Origin: Trueperaceae bacterium
GTDB taxonomy: Bacteria > Deinococcota > Deinococci > Deinococcales > Trueperaceae
Reading direction: 5' to 3'
Length of the DNA stretch: 46,367 nucleotides
NCBI GenBank assembly: GCA_002707365.1
Contig: PAMQ01000019.1
Coordinates: forward strand, 1 to 46,367
Below are positions 41,014-46,367 of this stretch, in pieces. Each line of letters starts with the position of its first letter. The stretch's first letter is position 1. The translations under genes and the position numbers were made by a program. Under the pieces are notes generated by a model. The model searched no databases, was not told where the DNA came from, and was given only the letters and a program-made list of their open reading frames with translations.

Positions 41014-41820
41014 GTGACGCAAACAGTCCCACAAGACCATAAAACTCAAAGGACCGAACCGGTCATGCCGGAAGAGGCAATTATTTCTATTGAGAAATTA
41101 AGCCTATGGTACGGTTCGTTTCAAGCATTACACGATGTATCGGTAACCTTTCCCAGGAATAAAGTAACTGCCTTAATCGGGGCCTCGGGTTGTGGAAAAT
41201 CAACCTTGTTGCGGGGCATTAATAGGATGAATGAACTAGTTCCAACTGTAAGGGTAGAGGGGGGCGTTAGGTACGAAGGAGTCGACCTTTATGAGCCGTC
41301 TGTCGATCCTGTAGAAGTACGCCGGCGTATCGGAATGGTATTTCAAAAACCTAACCCGTTTCCGAAAACTGTTTATGAAAATGTGGCTTTCGGACCTCGG
41401 ATCAATGGTTATAGAGGAGACCTTGATGCTTTAGTCGAACGTTCTCTAAGGAATGCTGCTTTGTGGGATGAGGTGCAAGACAAATTAAGGCAATCTGGTC
41501 TTGGTCTTTCTGGTGGTCAGCAGCAAAGGTTATGCATTGCTCGAGCAATGGCTACTGAACCTGATGTGATCCTTATGGACGAACCAACGAGCGCTCTAGA
41601 CCCAATCGCAACGGACCGAATCGAGGAGCTTATCCATGAAATTAAACGTAATTACACAGTCATAATAGTTACGCACAATATGCAGCAGGCAGGAAGAGTT
41701 TCAGATCGCACGGCTTTCATGCATTTGGGGGTTCTTATCGAAGAAGGACCCACTGAACAGATTTTCACGAATCCGGTTCATGAAATGACAGAGCGTTATA
41801 TTTCAGGTCACTTTGGTTAA
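41014..41820 (+). CDS. pstB: Phosphate ABC transporter ATPase PstB
   Basis: PstB powers phosphate uptake. From GTG 41014 it has 268 residues. This start is chosen because GGAGG (41004-41008) lies 5 nt upstream, and an open TTG at 41002 would place that site inside the gene. Walker [10 protein letters not shown] is near 56, the signature LSGGQQQRL and Walker [14 protein letters not shown] follow, and the H-loop is in [17 protein letters not shown], a PstB-specific segment. It closes the operon. No phoU follows within the window. Confidence 0.96.
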   Translation: MTQTVPQDHKTQRTEPVMPEEAIISIEKLSLWYGSFQALHDVSVTFPRNKVTALIGASGCGKSTLLRGINRMNELVPTVRVEGGVRYEGVDLYEPSVDPVEVRRRIGMVFQKPNPFPKTVYENVAFGPRINGYRGDLDALVERSLRNAALWDEVQDKLRQSGLGLSGGQQQRLCIARAMATEPDVILMDEPTSALDPIATDRIEELIHEIKRNYTVIIVTHNMQQAGRVSDRTAFMHLGVLIEEGPTEQIFTNPVHEMTERYISGHFG

Positions 41821-42075
41821 ACCAAACTAAGCTTAATTTTAATTTTGGTTTGGCTGATTAACATTCCTAGAACATTACCTAAAACTAATATGTTTTGTAC
41901 CGTGTTCTTAGTATTTCTTGCTTAAGAGAATCGGGTTGCCCTATTGGGAGGTAGGATCTTATCAAGAATCTTAGGGAGTTTTGGTGGTTAACTAACGAGG
42001 CAATGTTTCTTGCATAGTTGCATTAGGATATGGATTGGACCTAACGCATAGTGTTGGCGGTCATTTTAGAAGCTA

Positions 42076-42645
42076 TTAGGCATCTGTTTCTGTTAAATCC
42101 AGTCCGTTACTCCAGCTCATTGCAGCGTATATATTCTCTTTAAGAAGGCGTTCTACTGCATCCGCAGCGGAGTCAATTACCCGATTGACTATAGTTGATT
42201 CTTCGGAAGTGAACCGACTTAATACCCAGTTTCTGACGGTGAGGTTTTCAGGGGGGCGTCCGATCCCCAATTTGAGTCGAGGGAAATCAGCTCCGACTCG
42301 ATTAATGAGGTCTTCAACGCCACGAGCTCCACCCGACCCCCCTCCGCCTGATTTGAAACGGAGGCGCCCTAAGGGTAAGTCTAAATCATCGTGAATAACA
42401 AGGATTTCAGAAGGCTTAATGCGGTGACGAGCCATCGCGGCTTGGACTGGTTTTCCCGATAGATTCATCATAGTAGTTGGTTTCATTAGTTGGATTGCAC
42501 CCCATGAACCAGTATCCGACTCTGGTCCCGGTTTAAGGGCCACGCCATGACGTGAAGCCAGTTTATCTAAAACTAGGAAACCAACATTATGTCTAGTTCC
42601 TGAGTACCGCGAGCCTGGGTTACCGAGGCCAACGATTAGTTTCAC
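42076..42645 (-). CDS. pth: Peptidyl-tRNA hydrolase
   Basis: Pth frees tRNA from peptidyl-tRNA dropped by ribosomes. The 189 residues have GLGNPG at 6-11, the catalytic His19 in TRHNVGF, Asn61 in MMNLSGKP, and Asp86 in IHDDLDLPLG. The usual GGHNGL loop, where His and Asn contact the substrate, reads GGARGV (105-110), so both are replaced by Ala107 and Arg108. The rest of the fold appears intact. It begins 6 nt after rplY and is probably co-transcribed, a pairing found in many bacteria. Confidence 0.94.
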   Translation of the reverse strand: MKLIVGLGNPGSRYSGTRHNVGFLVLDKLASRHGVALKPGPESDTGSWGAIQLMKPTTMMNLSGKPVQAAMARHRIKPSEILVIHDDLDLPLGRLRFKSGGGGSGGARGVEDLINRVGADFPRLKLGIGRPPENLTVRNWVLSRFTSEESTIVNRVIDSAADAVERLLKENIYAAMSWSNGLDLTETDA

Positions 42646-42651
42646 TATCCC

Positions 42652-43305
42652 TTAGCCACTATTCTCATCAGTACTTTCGCCATCTTCCTCATCTTCTGCA
42701 CCGCGCCCAATGACTTCAGGTTCAGCTTCTGCATTGAATTCGGATACGGGTTCTTCGACCTCTTCCACGCGAGGCGGTACCACTGTAATTAGTGTTAGGT
42801 CGCCATCGTCGACAACTTCGGCCCCTTCAGGGAAGAGGGAAGAGGCAAGGTCGTTAATGTGCACTGAATCGCCGATATTAAGTTCGGAAATATCAACCTC
42901 GATTTGCGATGGTATGAGACGGGGTAGGACGTTTAGTTGCAGTTCTCGGCGGGCGATGTCAAGTTGACCACCCTCAGCTACACCGACAGAAGTTCCGACA
43001 TAGTCTAACGGCACGGAGACAGTAACAGCTTGTCCCGCGGTTACTGCAAAAAAATCTACGTGTGAGGGCCGCCTCAAGCGCTTATCCATTTGAACGGCTT
43101 TTATGAGAACCGGATGGGTCTTGCCATCTACCTCAAGATCAATGAGATTCGCAGTACCGTTGTCCCGAAATGCTCGATCAAACGTTCGGAGGTCCACGCT
43201 TATAGTCAAATTGAGATCTTTATTGTAAATAATGCCAGGAAGTCGGCCAGCTTGTCTAAGCGATCCTGCCTTACCTGGGGTCCGAATTTCACCTTTTAAC
43301 TCCAT
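42652..43305 (-). CDS. rplY: 50S ribosomal protein L25, TL5/CTC family
   Basis: This L25 protein binds 5S rRNA. At 217 residues it is the long CTC/TL5 form: the N-terminal L25 domain (about 1-90, with VDFFAV) is joined to a C-terminal beta domain (about 95-180). A highly acidic tail follows (EDEEDGESTDENSG). ATG 43305 is chosen because GGAGG lies 5 nt upstream. An ATG 18 nt further upstream would absorb that site. An inverted repeat GCTAA/TTAGC (43341-43354) lies in the leader. The pth gene follows at once. Confidence 0.94.
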   Translation of the reverse strand: MELKGEIRTPGKAGSLRQAGRLPGIIYNKDLNLTISVDLRTFDRAFRDNGTANLIDLEVDGKTHPVLIKAVQMDKRLRRPSHVDFFAVTAGQAVTVSVPLDYVGTSVGVAEGGQLDIARRELQLNVLPRLIPSQIEVDISELNIGDSVHINDLASSLFPEGAEVVDDGDLTLITVVPPRVEEVEEPVSEFNAEAEPEVIGRGAEDEEDGESTDENSG

Positions 43306-43463
43306 GTGTTCCTCCACGATCATATTCCCAGCAACGGTATGCTAACCGATTAGCGAACTCAGCGTATAACGATACTCTTTGCCGCACAGTTATGTCCAGT
43401 TCGTTGTGATCAATCATGATTATTGGACGAAAGAAAATAACTCAGTTAAGTAGCAAGAAGAGG

Positions 43464-44405
43464 TCAAGTCGTAAAAAGAGAACTTACCGAGGCGTTTTCA
43501 TGGATATTGTGTATTGCCTTGGCTAGTAGGGGAGCTATACTGAGGACTTCAACACGTTCATTGCTCTCACTTAAAGGCACAGTGTCAGTTAAGTAGATCC
43601 GACTAATCGGTTCAAAGCTAAGCCTTTCGAGCCCAGGTGGAATGAACAAAGCGTGAGTTGCTACCACTCTAACGTCAGGCTTAGCTCCCAGTTCTAATAG
43701 AACTTCGATACCGTGCCGCATGGTACCAGCAGTGGAGATCATATCGTCGATGAGGATTGGGCGCATACCAGCCACATCACCTATGACGTGTGTGACTTCA
43801 GTTTCAGTAGGACTAGTTCTTCGCTTGTACAACATTGCTAGAGGAAGCTGAAGTTGGTTTGCAAGTCGACGCGCCTCCGTTGCTCTTCCAACATCGGGTG
43901 AGACGACTACGGCGTTTGAGAGGTCTGTGGTTTTAAGATGATCTCCGAGTATCCCTAACGCGGTTAGGTGATCGACAGGAACGTCAAAAAAGCCTTGGAT
44001 TTGTCCGGCGTGCAAATCTACCGTGATTACACGATCTACGCCTGCAGTTTCGAGCAAATTTGCGACCAATTTACTCGTTATTGGCTCACGAGCTTGACCT
44101 TTCTTATCCTGGCGGGCATATCCGAAGTAGGGAATAACTGCATTGACTCGCCAGGCAGATGCTCGGCGTAATGCGTCTGCTAAAACCAGTATTTCCATTA
44201 AATTGTGATTAACGGGGGCGCAGGTTGATTGAATAATATAGCAGTCGCTTCCCCGAACTGACTCTTCTATTGTGATTCTGGTTTCACCGTCTGGAAAGCG
44301 AGAAACAGTCCCGTTAGCCAGGTTCTGGCCTAAATGAGTTGCGACAGCGTTGGCTAAATCAGGCGTAGCTGTTCCACAGAAAAGTTTTACGGGTTCACCA
44401 ATCAT
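43464..44405 (-). CDS. prs: Ribose-phosphate pyrophosphokinase (PRPP synthetase)
   Basis: Prs makes PRPP from ribose-5-phosphate and ATP for nucleotide, His and Trp synthesis. The 313 residues include FPDGETRITIEESVRG, IPYFGYARQDKK and VDLHAGQIQGFFD. The PRPP loop ILIDDMISTAGTM is the family signature. The length is normal for class I enzymes. It stands 158 nt upstream of rplY, and the prs-rplY order is common in Gram-positive and deep lineages. Confidence 0.96.
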   Translation of the reverse strand: MIGEPVKLFCGTATPDLANAVATHLGQNLANGTVSRFPDGETRITIEESVRGSDCYIIQSTCAPVNHNLMEILVLADALRRASAWRVNAVIPYFGYARQDKKGQAREPITSKLVANLLETAGVDRVITVDLHAGQIQGFFDVPVDHLTALGILGDHLKTTDLSNAVVVSPDVGRATEARRLANQLQLPLAMLYKRRTSPTETEVTHVIGDVAGMRPILIDDMISTAGTMRHGIEVLLELGAKPDVRVVATHALFIPPGLERLSFEPISRIYLTDTVPLSESNERVEVLSIAPLLAKAIHNIHENASVSSLFTT

Positions 44406-44572
44406 AATAGGACCAGCTGTTGTGGTGTGTCATGGGCCTCGGAATAGATCATAATTGTGTCTCGCATCTCTTGCATTGTACGACGACTAGTTCGGTGTGT
44501 ATCGTTGTGGCAAGAATAGACGGAAGTCTCAATTCAATATTTAGTCTCGTAGAACAACAGACGGGCTAGGAG

Positions 44573-46243
44573 TTAGCGGGCGTATTCGACGGCCCGGGAT
44601 TCACGGACGACAGTTACTTGTACCTGGCCAGGATATTCCATGTCTTGTTCAATCCGGCTAGCAATGTCTCGAGCTAAGAGGACAGCAGAGGAGTCATCTA
44701 CCTTTTCTGGCTCTACAATGATACGAATCTCGCGGCCAGCTTGGATAGCGTATGATTTCTCAACTCCGGGAAAGCTTATGGCAATACTTTCGAGACCTTC
44801 AAGGCGCTTAATATAATTTTCCAGCGTCTCTCTACGGGCTCCTGGCCTAGCTGCGCTGATAGCATCGGCAGCATTAACAATCATTGGGAAGAGGGTATCA
44901 GCTTTATCGAGATCATGGTGATGATGTATAGCATCGATGACCTCGTCGGGTTCGCCAAAACGCCTTCCTAGATTCGCACCTATTTCCGTGTGGGTTCCCT
45001 CGATTTCTCTGTCAATGGATTTGCCAATATCGTGCAATAGCCCCGATCGTCGGGCCATAGCTTCGTCAACGTCTATGTGCGAAGCGATGATGCCTGTAAG
45101 ATGAGCTACTTGGACCGAATGCTTGAGCATGTTTTGGCCATAGCTGGTTCGGAAGTGCATTCGTCCTAGAAGTTGAATTATCCCTTGTTTAAGTCCTACT
45201 ACGTCTGCCTCAAGAGCTGCTTCCTCACCTTTTTCGCGAATGTAGTTTTGCATATCTTGTTGGGACCTATGAACAACTTCTTCGATTCGTGCAGGATGTA
45301 TACGGCCGTCGACTAGTAGTTCTGAGAGTGCTAGTTTGGCAACTTCGCGTCTAATGGGATTGAAACTGGAAAGAAGAACAGCTTCTGGAGTGTCGTCGAT
45401 AATGAGATCGACTCCAGTCAAGCTTTCAAAGGCACGGATGTTTCTTCCTTCACGCCCAATGATTCGGCCTTTCATATTATCACTGGGGATAGGGACTACT
45501 GAGACGCTGATGGCTGCCGAGACTTCCGAAGCACTGCGCTGTATCGCCTGGGCGATTATTGTGTACGCTTTACGATTAGCTTCGCTGTCAGCATTGTCTA
45601 AGGCAGCGCGAATTCTAGTAGCTTTCTCCCTTTCCAGTTCAAGATCTAGACGTTCAAGGAGAGTTTCAGTGGCCTGTTCTTTGCTTAACTGGGATATGCG
45701 TTGAAGCTCTGAATCGATGGCCTGTTCCAGATCAGTTATAGCTGCTTCCCGTATTTGAACAGCCTCATCACGGTCAGTGAGTTTTACTTCAACCTCATCC
45801 AACCGAACTGCCCTTGTATCTTGCTGCTCACCTCTTCTATTAAGACGATCTTCGAGTTGTTCGAATTTTTCACGATCCTTCCGGATCTGTTCTCTAGATT
45901 CACGCATGTCGATCCGTTCACGGTCTAGATCGCTTCGGGTGCGCTGCACCTGTTCGTCATGATTCTTTCGTGAGAGGGCGAAGTCTTGTTCAAGGTTTGA
46001 GCGAAGCCTTTGCAGCTCTGTTTCCTGACGCTGACGTTCCGTCTTGATTAGTTCTTCACGGTTCTTTTCTGCCCGATCGAGAATTAACTTTGCACTACTT
46101 TCAGCATCTAGCTTCTTCTGTTCTGCGGCCTTAGTTGCTTCAGAAAGAAGGTTTTGGTCATGTCGCCGTCGAACCAAAAAGTTAATTATTAGGCCAAGGC
46201 TTAGTCCAACAGTTAGGCCGATCAATAGGTTAATTAGGTTCAT
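44573..46243 (-). CDS. rny: Ribonuclease Y
   Basis: RNase Y is a membrane-anchored endonuclease that initiates mRNA decay in bacteria lacking RNase E. The 556 residues start with one membrane helix (about 3-25). A long charged coiled coil (about 28-230) and a KH domain (GRIIGREGRNIRAFE near 260) follow. An HD domain has metal ligands in SGLLHDIGKS (near 400). All four parts are in the usual order. Its start overlaps the upstream partial gene by 4 nt (ATGA), so the pair is translationally coupled. Confidence 0.96.
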   Translation of the reverse strand: MNLINLLIGLTVGLSLGLIINFLVRRRHDQNLLSEATKAAEQKKLDAESSAKLILDRAEKNREELIKTERQRQETELQRLRSNLEQDFALSRKNHDEQVQRTRSDLDRERIDMRESREQIRKDREKFEQLEDRLNRRGEQQDTRAVRLDEVEVKLTDRDEAVQIREAAITDLEQAIDSELQRISQLSKEQATETLLERLDLELEREKATRIRAALDNADSEANRKAYTIIAQAIQRSASEVSAAISVSVVPIPSDNMKGRIIGREGRNIRAFESLTGVDLIIDDTPEAVLLSSFNPIRREVAKLALSELLVDGRIHPARIEEVVHRSQQDMQNYIREKGEEAALEADVVGLKQGIIQLLGRMHFRTSYGQNMLKHSVQVAHLTGIIASHIDVDEAMARRSGLLHDIGKSIDREIEGTHTEIGANLGRRFGEPDEVIDAIHHHHDLDKADTLFPMIVNAADAISAARPGARRETLENYIKRLEGLESIAISFPGVEKSYAIQAGREIRIIVEPEKVDDSSAVLLARDIASRIEQDMEYPGQVQVTVVRESRAVEYAR

Positions 46244-46365
46244 GAAAAGACTTCTTCCTGGTTTGCTTGGTCTAGTTTGTTTGTGGTGGTTCTTGGTGAA
46301 TCTGGTTGGTCATTAGGTTTCGGTCTAACTATTTTTAGTACCTGCTCTCTAATATTGGCCAAGAG
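46240..46365 (-). CDS. 3' end of an upstream gene, possibly recA
   Basis: Reading the minus strand from the window edge gives 41 open codons and a TGA that overlaps the rny ATG (ATGA). The peptide runs from ANIREQVLKIV to a polar, acidic end (NQEEVFS). An amphipathic helix like IREQVL followed by a long hydrophilic tail is usual at the C terminus of RecA. From memory, recA lies before rny in some Thermus-like genomes. That identity is a guess from a short tail. The ATGA coupling and open frame support coding. Confidence 0.5.
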   Translation of the reverse strand, partial: LLANIREQVLKIVRPKPNDQPDSPRTTTNKLDQANQEEVFS

Positions 46366-46367
46366 GT

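Noticed and set aside
41821-42075. Possible terminator after pstB (AAACCAAA/TTTGGTTT arms)
   Set aside because: The arms are AT-rich with a long loop and no T tract follows, so it is not a convincing intrinsic terminator.

Overview
The window is an ordinary-looking chromosomal segment, moderate in GC by eye (roughly mid-40s percent), densely packed with housekeeping genes. I see no insertion sequences, prophage, CRISPR array, rRNA or plasmid functions. The organism is a diderm: a lipid A block (lpxD, lpxC, fabZ, lpxA, an LpxB-like glycosyltransferase and an MsbA-like ABC exporter) sits next to mreB. RNase Y, HrcA, a long TL5/CTC-type L25 protein and an S55-peptidase-like protein point away from Proteobacteria. 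A deep or uncultured lineage, perhaps related to Deinococcota, would fit, but I cannot settle the taxonomy from this window.

Layout. 1-3660: the 5' part of a phytanoyl-CoA dioxygenase-family gene, a small GIY-YIG protein, era, an initiator tRNA with its own promoter, a MoeB/ThiF-type E1-like enzyme, and a second complete phytanoyl-CoA dioxygenase-family gene. 3831-12340: an MFS transporter, pyrimidine-nucleoside phosphorylase plus murE, a CNNM/CBS membrane protein, alanine racemase and a DHA2-type efflux pump. 12749-17980: recG, then serA and a class V aminotransferase that overlap by 4 nt (serine biosynthesis), with a structured leader before serA. 18108-28382 (minus strand): mreB, S55-like protein, lpxD, lpxC, Gfo/Idh oxidoreductase, fabZ, lpxA, LpxB-like, ABC exporter and methyltransferase, nearly all touching or overlapping, so probably one operon for cell shape and outer-membrane lipid. 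28486-31470 (minus): tsaE-tsaB (tRNA t6A) and hrcA-moaD-moaE. 31883-37589: guaA, divergent to mrp, then valS. 37671-41820: pstS-pstC-pstA-pstB with a Pho-box-like repeat upstream. 42076-46367 (minus): pth, rplY (CTC), prs, rny and the 3' end of a gene that may be recA.

Two partial genes at the window edges (1-220 and 46240-46365) come from reading the sequence directly. Several starts are moved to match Shine-Dalgarno sequences or family length: lpxD, lpxC, LpxB-like, mreB, serA, guaA, tsaE, pstC, pstB and rplY.

No wholly new multi-gene system is obvious. The most interesting signals are the mreB/S55/lipid A operon with its extra oxidoreductase and non-canonical LpxB, the permuted order of catalytic motifs in the S55-like protein, a 22-bp tandem repeat upstream of tsaE, the three-part complementary leader before serA, and a peptidyl-tRNA hydrolase without the usual His-Asn pair.
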